From: Beta vulgaris subsp. vulgaris
Taxonomy: Eukaryota > Streptophyta > Magnoliopsida > Caryophyllales > Amaranthaceae
Length of the DNA stretch: 64,000 nucleotides
Reading direction: 5' to 3'
Assembly (NCBI RefSeq): GCF_026745355.1
Contig: NC_079202.1
Coordinates: 26,831,072 to 26,895,071 of the forward strand
The position numbers and the translations under genes are program-made. Below are positions 1 to 11,759 of the stretch, one piece after another (positions within the stretch are counted from its first letter, which is position 1; each line of letters opens with the position of its first letter). Under the pieces are notes generated by a model. The model saw nothing but the letters and a program-made list of their open reading frames with translations, did not search any database and was not told the DNA's origin.

Positions 1-10
1 TTATGGGTTT

Positions 11-620
11 TGTTGTAGCCTAAAGATCAATGGCTAAAACTAGGACGTGTGGCATCATCTAGTCCCTACACGTGTCCCATTACTGCTGCAGAAAGTACAA
101 GGTCTAAAAAGATATATGGCCTAAAAGTACACTTTTTCTAAATACAAGAGTTGTACTAGCCCTTTTTTCCAGCCCAATTTATATTTTGCCCAGCATCTAC
201 AAAAGGCATTATTGAATGAAGGATGATGTGTACTCTCTAATCAATCCTTCCCACGTGTCATACAGTTATTGCCCAACCAATCGGGCGCTCCCAAATTAGG
301 GTGACCTTAGGGTACAACAATTACTCCAGACATTATAAATAGTCCTTGAAATTAGGAGAAAGGTACGTTTGTCAGAACAGTGTACTGTTATTCTGCCATA
401 AATTCTCTCTCTCTAAAACTTTCCTTTCTACTCCTGTACCTGACTTAAGCTTCCGAGGGAGAAATACCACCCGAACCTCCAAGGTGGGTCCCTTTTTGCA
501 GGTCCGAAGGCGGAGCTCAGGTTCGGATTTTGGGTCCAAGCATTGTTGCATAAGTCTCCTATTATAGAACCTACTCTTGGGGGTAGTAGTATTATCTTAG
601 GAGTTTAACGCTACGTAACA
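11..620 (+). repeat. 5' LTR of the Tat/Retand-like element
   Basis: Starts TGTTGTAGCC and ends CTACGTAACA, and matches 7888-8514 along its length with scattered substitutions and indels. A TATA box TATAAATA lies at 334-341, followed by a CT-rich leader, so R probably starts near 365. A short ORF inside it is incidental. Confidence 0.93.
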
Positions 621-622
621 TT

Positions 623-638
623 TGGCGCCGTCTGTGGG
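623..638 (+). other. Primer-binding site, tRNA-Asp-like
   Basis: TGGCGCCG begins two bases after the LTR end and continues TCTGTGGG. The first eight bases match the complement of a plant tRNA-Asp 3' end and the rest matches only partly. The position right after the LTR is diagnostic. Confidence 0.75.
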
Positions 639-762
639 TCTGAAGATGTCCTTCCACTGAAATAGAAGAGCCTACACTGAGAGTCATGCTATATTCGGAG
701 GAAGCCAACTAGGTCGCCCTACGTGCGGCCTTAGACCAAGTTCCAGAAGTTAGGGGTAATGC

Positions 763-1089
763 TTGTTGAGAATGCAGTTGTATAATCTTCGAATGGCTCA
801 AGACTTCAACAAAAGAGTGGCCAAACGACCATTGAGGGTGGGGGATCTTGTCTTAACGAAAATGGAAGCAGTTGACCGAGCAAAGGAAATGGGCAAGCTC
901 ACGCCAAACTGGGAAGGACCTTACAATATCGTCCAGGAAATTCAAAGTGGCACCTTCCGTCTTAAGGCTATGGATGGTCGTCTAGGTCCCCGGACGTGGA
1001 ACTCAGATACTTTGAAAAGTACTATATTTGATGTAATTAAAATGGAAGTATGTTGCTCTCTACCAAAAAGTGCCACGGCACATAAATGA
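763..1089 (+). pseudogene. Integrase C-terminal fragment (Ty3/gypsy, Tat-like)
   Basis: A 108-codon open frame reads like the C-terminal end of a Tat-type gypsy integrase, with motifs RVGDLVL, GKLTPNWEGPY, GTFRLKAMDGR and PRTWN. The zinc finger, the DDE core and all upstream pol and gag domains are absent, because only about 140 bp separate this piece from the 5' LTR. The fragment is therefore the right-hand edge of a large internal deletion. Its ATG is fortuitous. It has no catalytic capacity. Confidence 0.85.
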
Positions 1090-2146
1090 AAAAGTAGATA
1101 TGTATACATTTATCTTGGCTCTCAGCCAAGCAAAATTCATATAATACAATTCTACTTTTGCTCTATGACTATGTTTTTGCTTGTTATGTCTTACCATTTG
1201 ATTAGGGGCATCTTACCACCGACCAAAACGATAGTCTAAAACAAAATAATAAGTAAAAAAGTAAAGAACAACACAAGAAAAATTTCTTAACAAAAAATAC
1301 TTCTATTAGGAGATCGGCCAAGATATGTTATAAATCTATAAGGTTTAAACATGACGGAAGCTCTCAATTGATATAACTCCAAGAGTTGACATCAATCTCC
1401 TAAACGAATACGGCCGGAATTAAGAAACCTTAGTAAAGGGGTCTTACTTTCCGTAAGAGGTCACTCACAGTAATAACCACCTTAGTGTAGGAATAAGTTT
1501 TTAGAAAAGAAAACAGGACGGATTACTAATATCCTAAAATGTTTTACCTTGCAAAATACGTCGCTATCAAGCATCGTCGTTCTCCTTCTCGGAAGAAAGA
1601 GAGTTTGCCCAGTTCTCTTCGTCCAAGAAGGGGGGAGAGAGCCAAATACATAGTGAATGAACAAATAAAAAGCAAGTGGCAAGTCGTCCAAGATAAGCGT
1701 CAGTAAATGACCTTAGACCGCAGACGAACAGCAGAAACACTTGTGCAACTTTTGCAAAATAGGACGAGTAACTTTGGCACTTGGTGTTCAAATGATTTTT
1801 GGATTTAAGTCGTCCAGGTTAGGGAACGTCCATATTTTTATATCTTAACCTGGCAGAAATAGGATGAGTGACTTTTGCACTTGGATGTTAAATGAGTTTT
1901 GTATCTAATTCGACCATTGTCATTCATCCATAACTATTCATCCATAAATACTCTGAACTGGATAAGGAATTGCGGTACTTTATAAGAAAATTTGCAAGCA
2001 AACAGAGACAATGATTGGAAAAGAGATTCTATTATAAAAAGGAAAAAAGGATTACAACCTAGACTACAAAAGAAACAAAAAGTAAACTAAGTATAAAAAG
2101 GCCTCCGGCCAAGATACAATAACAACGCGCTCCAAGGCAAAGCATT
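1090..2146. other. Non-coding interval of the Tat/Retand-like element
   Basis: No convincing coding frame on either strand. It contains an imperfect direct repeat of about 60 bp, with copies near 1758 and 1857 (AATAGGAYGAGTRAC start). It separates the pol remnant from the 3' end of the convergent antisense ORF, so it probably holds the converging transcript ends. Confidence 0.55.
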
Positions 2147-5100
2147 CTACTCAGGAGGGAGGTTGGTGTCGTCATCCTGGGGCTCTGGGTCGGCCGCTTC
2201 CTCCTCTTATTCATCGTCCGAGGACTCTTGAAAAACTGGAAGCTCTTTGCCGGCCACTATTGTAGCAGCCCGCTCTTTCGAGCTGCTAGCGAAAACACAC
2301 TCAACAACCATAAACTAGAATCTAAATCTTAATTAATAAAATCGCAGCGGAAAAACAACCTTAATTACACCAATAATTGAACTAAAATTCCCAAAATATA
2401 TATACAACGAATAATATAAACCAACTATCTAAAATACAAGCTTAATCCTTAAGCCACTATGACACCTTAATCTTACTCCACTTCGAATTCCAAGCTTTGA
2501 ATATCAAACCTGCAAATTCAGAGAAGAAATACAAAACAAACAAAATTCCAAAATGAGTGGAAAACTCGTAACCTTTACTTCAGCCCGTTAAAACATCTTT
2601 GTTTCAAATCACTTCTTCCGTTTTACAACGCTGGCATAGCTCACTTTCTTAAACAAATTAGTGGCAAGTACAGGCTTTGGACAAAGGACAAACGCTGCCT
2701 CCAAGGTTCGTTATGGAGCTCAGCAATACTACCCCCAAGGTTCGTTATGGAGCGTAGCCGACCGTTTCAGGTCAAAAGAAGTAACTGTCCTCCACCCGTA
2801 CCTTGCCCACTTTCTATTTTCAGTTCATAAACTAAGCCAGCAAAACAGTTGCGTGTTTATAATCAATCAATGATATTTCATCAGCACATTCATATTTATG
2901 GCCATAGTACGAACTTAAGTATTAAAAACAAAACCGAGATCCACATACACATGGGCGTAAGTAATACATTTTACTGAACATAAAAGTTACCTGAATCGCA
3001 ATCCAATTCCAACAACACCTTCAATAATCTTCATCTCCAAATGAGATTCAATTTCATAATCATCCTCCAATAATTACCTCACAATAATAACGGTAATCAA
3101 TAACCATTCCTAGAAGATATATAACCATCATACTAGCCATAACACTTCTAGAAATGAACTCTAACTAATCTAAACTAAATCTGCGAAACAGAAACTAAGC
3201 AATTCTATAACTTCTACACTTATCTCCAAATATATCAACTCCAACAACACTACATCAACACAATGACACCCACTCAACAACAGCAACAACAACAACTTCA
3301 CGATCACCACCACCACACCACACAACAATAACAACGACAACGACAACGCAGCAACAATAACAACAACAAAGCAACAACAATAACTACCCTAACAACATAT
3401 CAACAGCACCAACAATTCAAGAATAAAACTACCAACAACAACTCAACAATAACCACCACAACATCACCACCCCAACAACAACGAACAATAAACAGCAGCA
3501 ACGAAACGAGAGACTTGGAAATGCTTACAGTAGCAGCACCGACAAGACAACAGGGGAGATAGAGAATTCTGACAAGAGGCAGAACCGATAAAGCGGCAAC
3601 AAGCAATCGGTGCATCGCGCGTCTGGCGTCGCGAGTGGCATTCGTCGAGCCTCGAAGACCTAGCAACACTGAATAGCGAAAACAGAGGATGACGAGCGAA
3701 ACTCCGTTGATAGGGAACACGCCGGCAAGATCAGAAAACTCCGACGACATCCGGCGAGAGGAGAGAAGAAGAAATCACGGGGTTAGAGAGATGCAGGGCA
3801 ATAAGGGTTTCACGGGTTTGGGATTTTGGATGGAATGGGTTTTCACGGGGAAGGGGAAATGAAATAAGATTGGTTTTCTTACAGTTTGGGTTTGGTTTCA
3901 CTAAACCGACAAAATAACAAGGGGGGGGGGGGGTTGTTGTGGTTTCATTAACGGATAAACATAACAAAAGGGCTGGGTGGTTCGAGAAGGGAACCAACCT
4001 TGATTTTCCAATTTGCGAAAATATAAAATAATATTATTAATAATAACCTTATAAAATTGAACATATAAATATATTACAAACACGAAAATATAATTCAACT
4101 CCAGCTCAAATAAAATAAGATTTCGGAACATAATTAACTTGATAATTATAGTTACCTTTGAAATAAACGTTCTTAAAAACAGGGCTATTACAACTATGCT
4201 TTGTGAAGGCTTTCTTGAAATTCTAAACGACGTTCGTATCGAGGAACATCGTCTGCCTCAGCCAGCATTTCGAATGCCTTCACAGCCAAGGACTTAGAGC
4301 TATCTATAACCTCATTCAGAGCCTCTTTGACAGACTTGAAGGCTTCCGCGGCCTCTTGTTTCAGCTCATGGTTCTTTGCCTGAAGAAAGCAATTTTCTCT
4401 CCTGAGCTTAACCACCATCAGAAGGGCAGCGTTCCTTTCGTCCGTCAGGGCCAACTTCAAAGCATCTTTCTCGTCTAGAAGCTCAGTTAGCTGGATGAGA
4501 TACTTGTTGTTGGCCGACTCCGGTTCGGCCGAACGCCTCTCCCAAGCCTCCCTCGACTGGCAATGCGGAACTTCCTGCTCGACCATGGCATGTATAGCCT
4601 TGTCCCCAGCTGATGTTGCATCCCGAACAAGTAATTTATTTTCCTTTCTGAGCAACCTTGCGCAGTCTTCTGTTATTATGCTGCGAGCAAAAAGCTGAAA
4701 AAGAGAAGGAAGGTCAAGAATGTCAGGACGATCATAGAAGAAATAATAGCGTGACAAGTATGAAAGTAAAACGGCAGGAAAATTAATGTTATACCCCAAC
4801 AGCCAGTTGAGACATGTAGCCTACATGTCCAGATGAAGTGCCTCTAAAGCCTTTAATATAAGGCTAGGAAAAGCATTTGAAGAGCTCCTGCTTGAGCTTC
4901 TCGCGATCAGCCAAAGTCATCCTCGAAAATGCAACCGAGGAATCGTCGTCTGATAAAATCGGAGAAACGTCATGAGCTACTTCAGCTTCCCCTTTGCCTT
5001 TATCTGAAAAAGGAGAGTCATCAGTATCCCGGACGGGTATGACCACTGTCAGTTTGATGGACGGACTCATTGGACGTCCGCCCATGCGCAGGGTTCTAAC

Positions 5101-7469
5101 TATGTTAGAATAGTAAGATTCACCAGAAGACCGAGAGGCCAATCTATAGACTGGGGGCATTTGCAATACCAGCCCCGCTACCAGCCTGGAGAAAGCCGAG
5201 AGTCCTTAGCCGAGTCCGGCTGTGAAGTCTGCTCTTCGGCCCCTTTAGCTTCGTCCAGAATAACAACTGCGTCCAGTTGTTTAGAGGAAGTAGGGAGTGC
5301 CAAGCCGGTTTCATCGGTATACAGTATCATTGTTGTCTCCTCTACCAAAGGAGGAATTTCAATCTTTGGCAGCACAAGTCGATCTACCTTTTTCTTTTTG
5401 GCTGTGAAGCCTTTGGATTTTTTTGGGGGAGGAGCATCTCCTGTCGTGGCCGGCCTCTTTTTTATGGCCGCCTATTCCGCCAACGCTTTAGACGTTGGGG
5501 CATTTTTCTGAAAAAATTAAGCAAGGAAGAATCGTGAGCATCAAAAGAAGAAAGCTCGTCCAAAGAATAACAAAACTCTAAACTTGGGCAAAGCCTTCCC
5601 GAAGAAGGAGAGCGGCTGGACCTATAAAAATTTTATCGTGCAAAAACCAATAGGATATTGGTCCTTGGACGAGGCCTGACCAAGGAAGAAGACCGCCCTT
5701 GAGTTACTTGGCCGCTTTCGATTTGGATAAGGGTCTATTCAAATAGTTAAATGAACTTTCTGGACGACGCCTTGCCAAGGAAGAAAACCGGCCTCAGGAA
5801 GCTTGGCCGACTTTCTCTCCAGAGCTGAAGGCATCCATAAATTGTGATTCGTCCTAAAAATCAATCTAAACATCGATTCCCTGACGAGTCGCATGCACAG
5901 AAGGAGATCAGCCTGATGTTTTTGGCCACCTTTTGTTCTGGAGAAAGGTTCGTCTAGAATAGTTAAATTAATATTCTGGACAAGTAAAGAAATTGGCCGG
6001 TCCAGGAGCATTGGCTGAATCATTCAAAAAAAAACTACTTACCAAAGTCTTCGTCCTCTTTTCAGAGCTGGATTTGTTGTATTATTTCCACAGCGAGCTT
6101 GTAAAGTTAGACATGCTTATGTCCCCTAGCTAAGATTTCTTCAAAACAGCTTTGGCTGCAGCTGAAAAAGAAAAGCACAATGATAATGAGCTACAGTCAT
6201 TAGACGAAGCTATTTACTTAGCAAAATCAGCAAGTATACCTCTATCTCCGGCCTGCCGCAAGCCCGCGGCGACCAGAAAGTTGTCATTAAAGACATCTCC
6301 TTAAAGGGAATCCAGTTGGACAAACCTTTAAAGGACGATTTATTTGGGATGGAATGCTCCACAATTCGGACGTACTCCATCATTTCCTCGGCTAAATCAT
6401 CCTCCAGCTCTAGGAATGAAGTCGTTCGTCAGGTGTTAGTCGGAGCCTGGCTGAAATAGTGGTAGCGTCTGGCTACTGCTTTGGTGGGGGCCTGGACGAA
6501 TAAAAACTACGCCTTCCACGCGTGCATCTTCGAGGTTTTTTCCCAAGACATCAGGTAGCCATGATGGTTGCAGACGCTGAACTAAGCCCCGTCTATTGTC
6601 TTAGGGACCATAGATACGTAATGTATTTGAGTAAAGGCGGCCAAAGAAGGGTTAACACCCTTTAACTCGCAGATGGCCAAGAACGTCAGGATGTTCTGCC
6701 AGGAGTTAGGGGCTAGTTGATTATGGCCAAGGTTGTAATGGTGGAGAAGACGACTTATGAATGGGTGCAAGGGAAATTGTAACCTCGCTTCCAGAGCCAG
6801 CCGATCAACAACAAAGTGGTTGGCCGGGGCACTAACAATGGTATCCTCTTCGCCCGGCAGTACGAAGGAAAACCCCGGCATCGATATTGCCGAGGAAACG
6901 TTATTAAGGTTTGAACCTACTCGTCCTAGCTAACTATTGTCAGCTAGAATGAACCTAGGGTATGACAAAGGACCTAGGCGACCTCTAATTTCAAAAAAGG
7001 TGGTAGAAGGCTCGTCCAAATCACTGGACGGGTCAGATGAAACCTCTACCTCGTTGGCCTCGTCCACTGCCATACTTTGTTCGGACGGGCTGGCTTCGGA
7101 AGGCCTCTCACTGGTTCACCCCTCCTCAACACTTTCAAGGGAAGGGGTTCTGTTTGTTGGCCGAGCGCTTTGAATTTCGCACTCCCCTTCGTCGAGAATT
7201 CGGCTTGTTGTCGCTTCCATTTATGAGCTTGAGGCCGGGAGATTTACTCCACGTCTAATGCGAGTCGTTTGCTTGACGCGCGCTAGATTACCCTGCACAG
7301 GTAAAGACTGGGTCGTCTGACTTTACCGTCCATGTCCATAAAAATAAAATGCATGTCCGGCCAGAATAGGCCCAACTCTAGAATGTGCCGAAGAGGGAAG
7401 GCTCTCTGTTCTAGGGTTAAGGCCAACCCTTAAGCGACCGGGATTGTTCGATGAAGAGGACGAATCCAT
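2147..7469 (-). pseudogene. Antisense accessory ORF with gypsy-type Transposase_28-like domain, split by solo LTR
   Basis: Reads from an ATG at 7469 (MDSSSSSNNPGRLR) leftward, interrupted by stops and frameshifts. The 6881-6582 segment (FPLHPFISRLLHHYNLG, QLAPNSWQNILTF) resembles the 'putative gypsy type transposon' domain (Pfam Transposase_28) found in antisense ORFs of Tat-lineage elements. The 5375-4864 stretch is acidic and serine-rich. The 4799-4198 stretch (201 codons) is a strong predicted coiled coil rich in Leu, Glu, Lys and Ala. A solo LTR (2261-4192) separates this from a short acidic C-terminus ending at the stop 2149-2147. The function of such ORFs is unknown. The domain name is from memory of the family pattern and was not searched. 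Confidence 0.7.
2261..4192 (-). mobile_element. Solo LTR inserted in the antisense ORF
   Basis: A 1.93-kb block starts TGTAGCAGCC and ends GGCTATTACA, flanked by the perfect 5-bp duplication ACTAT (2256-2260, 4193-4197). It has no PBS, PPT or coding domain, so it is a solo LTR left by recombination. On the minus strand it contains TTTCCGCTGC about 80 bp from its 3' end, as in the chromovirus LTRs of this window, which suggests a minus-oriented chromovirus LTR. It also holds CAA-rich low-complexity sequence (3240-3420) and a run of 13 G at 3921-3933. Confidence 0.9.
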
Positions 7470-7685
7470 TTTTCTTGAAAAAGAATGAAGAGAAACAAAA
7501 ATTAAGAATTAAAAGAAGAAAAGGGATACCTGTTGAGATTGCTTGGACGGATTGGAGAAGGTTTACGGGATCAAGGACGAATGATATTTCTCTCTCTAAA
7601 ATTCAATAAAAAAATTCAGCAGAGTCTCTCTCTCTAGAAAATTCTCTCAAGGCGTGAAAATGAATTCAGAAAGGACACGGGCCTA

Positions 7686-7693
7686 TATTTATA
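7686..7693 (-). promoter_or_regulatory. TATA box for the antisense ORF
   Basis: On the minus strand this reads TATAAATA within CCTATAAATATAGG. It is about 215 bp upstream of the antisense ATG at 7469 and is followed by a GA/CT-rich leader, as in plant promoters. It is outside the 3' LTR, so the antisense ORF could have its own promoter. Confidence 0.5.
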
Positions 7694-7875
7694 GGGAGGT
7701 AAAAATGACCTCCCCCTTCCGATAAAGATAACTATTGCATTCAAAACATCTTTGTGGGTTGACCTGATGAAACTGGCAATTTGGCGCCTTCTTCATTTTG
7801 AAAAGGTTAGAGAAGTACTCTTTGGTTAAAACATAATTCTTACTGTCTTGGCGCCTATTGGTAAAAAATTCTCTT

Positions 7876-7887
7876 TTAAGGGGTAAA
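7876..7887 (+). other. Polypurine tract of the Tat/Retand-like element
   Basis: The purine-rich run AAGGGGTAAA follows CTCTTTT and directly precedes the 3' LTR start TGTTATAGCC. Position and composition fit the plus-strand primer. Confidence 0.75.
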
Positions 7888-8514
7888 TGTTATAGCCTAA
7901 AGATCAACGGCTAAAAACTAGGACACGTGGCTTCATCCATCCCCTTCACGTGTCCCATCGCTGCTGTAGAAAGTACAAGTTCTAAAAAGATGTATGGCCT
8001 AAAAGTACACTTTTTCTAAACACAAGAGTTGTACTAGCCCTTCTTTCCAGCCCAATTTGTACTTTGACCCAGCTTCTACAAAAGGCATTATTAAAAGAAG
8101 GATGATGTGTACTCTCCAATCAATGCTTGCCACGTGTCATATAGTTATTGCTCAACCAATCAAGTGCTCCCAAATTAGGGTGACCTCAGCATACAACAAT
8201 TACTCCATACAATATAAATAGTCCTTGAAATCAGGAGAAAGGTACTTTTTCATAACAGTGTATTCTTATTCTGCCATAAATTCTCTCTCTCTCTATTTTC
8301 TCTCTTTAAAAGTTTTCTTTCTACTCCTAGTACCTGACTTAAGCTTCGGAGGGGAAAATACCACCCAAACCTCCAGGGTGGGTCCCTTTTTGTAGGTCCG
8401 AAGGCGGAGCTCGGGTTCAGGTTTTGGGTCCAGGCATTATTGCACAAGTCTCCTATTATAGAACATACTCTTGGGGATAGTAGAATTATTTTACGAGTAT
8501 AACGCTACGTAACA
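7888..8514 (+). repeat. 3' LTR of the Tat/Retand-like element
   Basis: Matches 11-620. TATA box TATAAATA at 8213-8220. It is about 17 bp longer than the 5' LTR, partly from an extra CTCTCT block. It is followed by the target duplication GGTTT at 8515-8519. Confidence 0.93.
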
Positions 8515-8895
8515 GGTTTAATGAATTTATATATGTGTTTTCCTTGTGGACTTAGGAAAAGACAATGGGGCTTAAATAGAGTTTAATGATGAGTAAAATT
8601 GATGTTTGGATCTCCTAACGCAACTAGAAGTCCTTTTCTTAATCTAAATAGTGTTTGGGTTCCTCAAGCCCATTTAGACACCTTTTTCAAGTCCAAAAAA
8701 TATTTCAAATGTTTTTCAAAGCATGCCTAAATAAAATATTTTAACTTCTTAAAATCCTTAAAATAATTTATTTGACTTCTAAATAGTCAACCTTACAAAG
8801 AAATAAATTACTTGAATACTAAATTATATTTAAATATAAATATATATATATATTAAAATATATTTATAAAATTCATAAATTTACGGGGGATTACA
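8515..8895 (-). repeat. Partial 3' LTR of the minus-strand chromovirus
   Basis: On the minus strand it starts TGTAATCCCCC at 8895. It aligns with the terminal part of the solo LTR ending at 52176, including the stretch around CAAAGCATGC and the AT-rich end. It runs into the target duplication of the inserted Tat-like element and continues beyond the left window edge at 1-10. Confidence 0.85.
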
Positions 8896-8915
8896 GTCTA
8901 TCCCTCTTAAAACAA
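8896..8915 (-). other. Polypurine tract, minus-strand chromovirus
   Basis: On the minus strand TTTTAAGAGGGATAGAC directly precedes the LTR start TGTAATCCCC. It corresponds to the TTTTAAGGGGGGAAG tract of element 1. Confidence 0.75.
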
Positions 8916-9179
8916 GTTTCGTCCAGAAACTTGACACAAAAACCCATAATATTTTCCAAACATTTTGAACTCAACTTTCATTTGAGAAATACTTGTGCCA
9001 CTCATGTGCACTCTTTACAAACTTTAAAACTCACTTGTCTTACTCCTGAACACATTTTCCATGCGGAGAAGCTATTTATTTTGCACCAACATGTGCAAAT
9101 CGCTAAAATAAGCATAAAAATGCATAAAAAAAATCATAAAAAGCGCGAAATTCTATCTCATTCTATTGGACCTTTTTCC

Positions 9180-11755
9180 AAAATTTCGAGAGAAATCTTG
9201 AATCACGATCAGAAATAATATCTTTTGGAACTCCATGCAATCTCACTACATGCTTAATACACGTCTTCGCAATTTGTTTTTTTCTTCCATGTCTCTTTAA
9301 TAGGTATGAACACGGCGGACTTCGTCAGTCGTCCACAATGCCCCAAATAGTATTATTGCCATTCCTCGTCTTAGGAAAAGCAGTCACAAAATCCATTGAA
9401 ATGGAATCCCACTTCCATCCAGGAACCTCTAAGGATTAAACCTTCCCCATGGGTCTCTTATGATCTATCTTCACTATCTAAGAGGTTAGGAGCTTATACA
9501 CAAATTCGGCTACCTCACACTTCATGTTTGGCCACCAATAGATCCCCTTAAGGTCTTTATACAAATTGTCACCTCAAGGTGCACAGAATACGAAGTGTTA
9601 TGCCCCCTCTTCCATAACACGTCTCTTAAGATAATCACATTTTTGTGGTACACACCACCTTCCCTTAAACCTTAAACTTCCATCATCATGGATCTTAAAG
9701 TCGAGTTCCTTACCCTTCTTCATCTTCTCCTTAATCTTATCTAGGTGTTCATCTCCAACTTGACCCTATTTGGTCTCGTCAAAAACTAACAACCCCAATG
9801 ATAAAGCGCTCAATCTTGCCTCACTTTTCCGAGGATTTAAATTTTCTAGGCTAAGCCTTTGCATATCTCAACATAACTCATCAGGGACCACCAAGGCATT
9901 CATGCTACGGCTCGACTTCCTACTCAAGACATTGGCAACTACATTTGCTTTTCCTTCATAATATTGGATGTCTAGGTCATAGTCCTTAATCAACTCCAAC
10001 CATCTTCTCTACCTCATATTGAGGTCTTTCTGGGTGAAAATGTACTTCAAACTCTTATGGTCCGTAATTATCTACAGGTTACCCCATAAAGGTAATTTCT
10101 CCAAATTTTCAAGGTAAACACTATAGCGGCTAACTCTAGATCATGGGTAGGGTAATTAGCCTCATAAGGTTTCAACTAACGCGACACATATGCGATTACC
10201 TTCCGATTATGTTGTAACACACATCCCAAATCATTCTTTGAAGTATCATTATACACCTCAAATCCCTCATTTTCATCAGGTAGGGTTAAAACAGGTGCTG
10301 AGGTTAAACGTTCCTTTAAAGTCTGAAAGGCTTCTTCACACTTCTCACTCCACTAAAACTTTGACTCTTTCTTCATCAAATTGGTCATTGGCCTCGCTAT
10401 CTTCGAGAAATCTCTCACAAATCTCCTATAATAGCCAGCTAGACCTAGGAAGCTTCTTATATCCGACACATTGTTTGGAGTTGGCCACTCACTCACAGCT
10501 TAAATAATAGCAGGATCTACAGAGACTCCTTCTATAGACACATAGTGACCCAAAAATGCTACTTTCTCCAAACGAAATTCACACTTGGAGAACTTGGCAT
10601 ACAGTTGATTTTTCCTAAGTGTCTCCAATATAATCCTCAAGTGCTCATCATCCTCTACTTCATTCCTCGAATATATCAAAATATTATTAATGAATAACAC
10701 CACGGACTTATCTAAGAACTCATGGAAAATCCTATTCATCAAATCCATAAATATGGCAGGAGTATTAGTTAACCCAAATGGCATTACAATGAACTCATAA
10801 TGGCCATAACGCATCCTAAACGCGACCTTAGGCACATCCTTATCAGCTACCCTCAACTGGTGATACCCCGAACGCAAATCAATCTTCGAGAACACACTCG
10901 CTCCATTTAATTGGTCGAATAGGTCATCTATTCTAGGCAAAGGATACTTGTTCTTGATGGTTACATTGCTCAGTTCCCTATAGTTGATACATGACCTCAT
11001 ACCCCTATCCTTCTTCTCAATAAATAGTACAGGAGCTCCCTAAGGTGATGCAGTAGGCCTAATATAACCCTTATCCAGTAACTCCTGCAATTGCATCTTC
11101 AAATCACTCATCTAGGTGGTGCCATTCTATAAGGTGCCTTCAATATAGGTTCAGTTCCATGAACTATGTCTATGGTGAACTCAACAGTTCTCGCAGGCAG
11201 CATACCCGAAATCTCACTCGAAAATACATCCATAAACTCATTCACAATTGGAACATCCTTAATATTCACCCCAACTTCTTAACTCACATCCTACACACTA
11301 TAGAAAAATAGCTCACACGCCTTCTTCATCAATTTTCTCACTTGTATTGCCGAAATAACCCGAAAGTTCTTAGGCTTCCCAAAACGTTTATAGGAGGTTA
11401 ATTTCCCCAAAGGGTTTCTCAAAACTACTTTTTGAACTTCACAGTCTATCTTAGCCTTGTACAAACCTAAGTTCATCCCAAGAACAACATCTAGGTCTCC
11501 CAAATTGAACTCTATGAAATCGGAAGGAAATACACAGTCTCCTATCTCCAGAGGCAAATATTTAGACAATTTTGTACACCTTATGATCTCTCCAGTAAGT
11601 ATACTAATAGGCAAATCAATTACTTTAAAATTTAATACTAACCCCAGACTCTTAAGGAAAGATGATGACACAAAAGAATAAGTCGTCCGCGAATCAAACA
11701 ACATTTTAACAAGAACAGAGTTAATAGGAAAAAGTACCAGAGACTACATCGGCGG
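9180..11755 (-). pseudogene. pol remnant (protease, RT, RNase H, integrase core)
   Basis: The protease region (11704-11291) has LFDSRTT where the catalytic DSG is expected, then VVLGMNLG. RT (about 11160-10500) reads [28 protein letters not shown] and MPFGLTN, but the active-site box is FINN instead of FxDD, so both aspartates are lost. RNase H and the integrase zinc finger follow with many stops to about 9480. The core segment [15 protein letters not shown] is near 9230. Coding similarity stops at about 9180, where the frame jumps directly into the post-pol sequence, so the integrase C-terminus is deleted. The lineage is chromovirus-like by similarity to elements 1 and 2. Confidence 0.85.
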
Positions 11756-11759
11756 ATCT

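Larger units (their letters stand above)
11..8514 (+). mobile_element. Tat/Retand-like LTR retrotransposon, gag-pol deleted
   Basis: Two direct repeats of about 610-627 bp begin TGTTRTAGCC and end CTACGTAACA, and the whole is flanked by a perfect 5-bp target duplication GGTTT (6-10 and 8515-8519). A primer-binding site follows the 5' LTR and a polypurine tract precedes the 3' LTR. Only the C-terminus of an integrase remains of gag-pol. An antisense accessory ORF fills most of the rest, an arrangement known from Tat-lineage (Retand, Ogre) elements. The copy cannot be autonomous. It is inserted in the 3' LTR of an older minus-strand element, whose LTR continues at 1-10 and at 8515. The lineage call rests on the integrase tail and the antisense domain. 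Confidence 0.9.

Noticed and set aside
3400..3750. Minus-strand 116-codon frame with hydrophobic runs
   Set aside because: It lies in the solo LTR, and the hydrophobic runs come from CAA/AAC low-complexity sequence read on the other strand.
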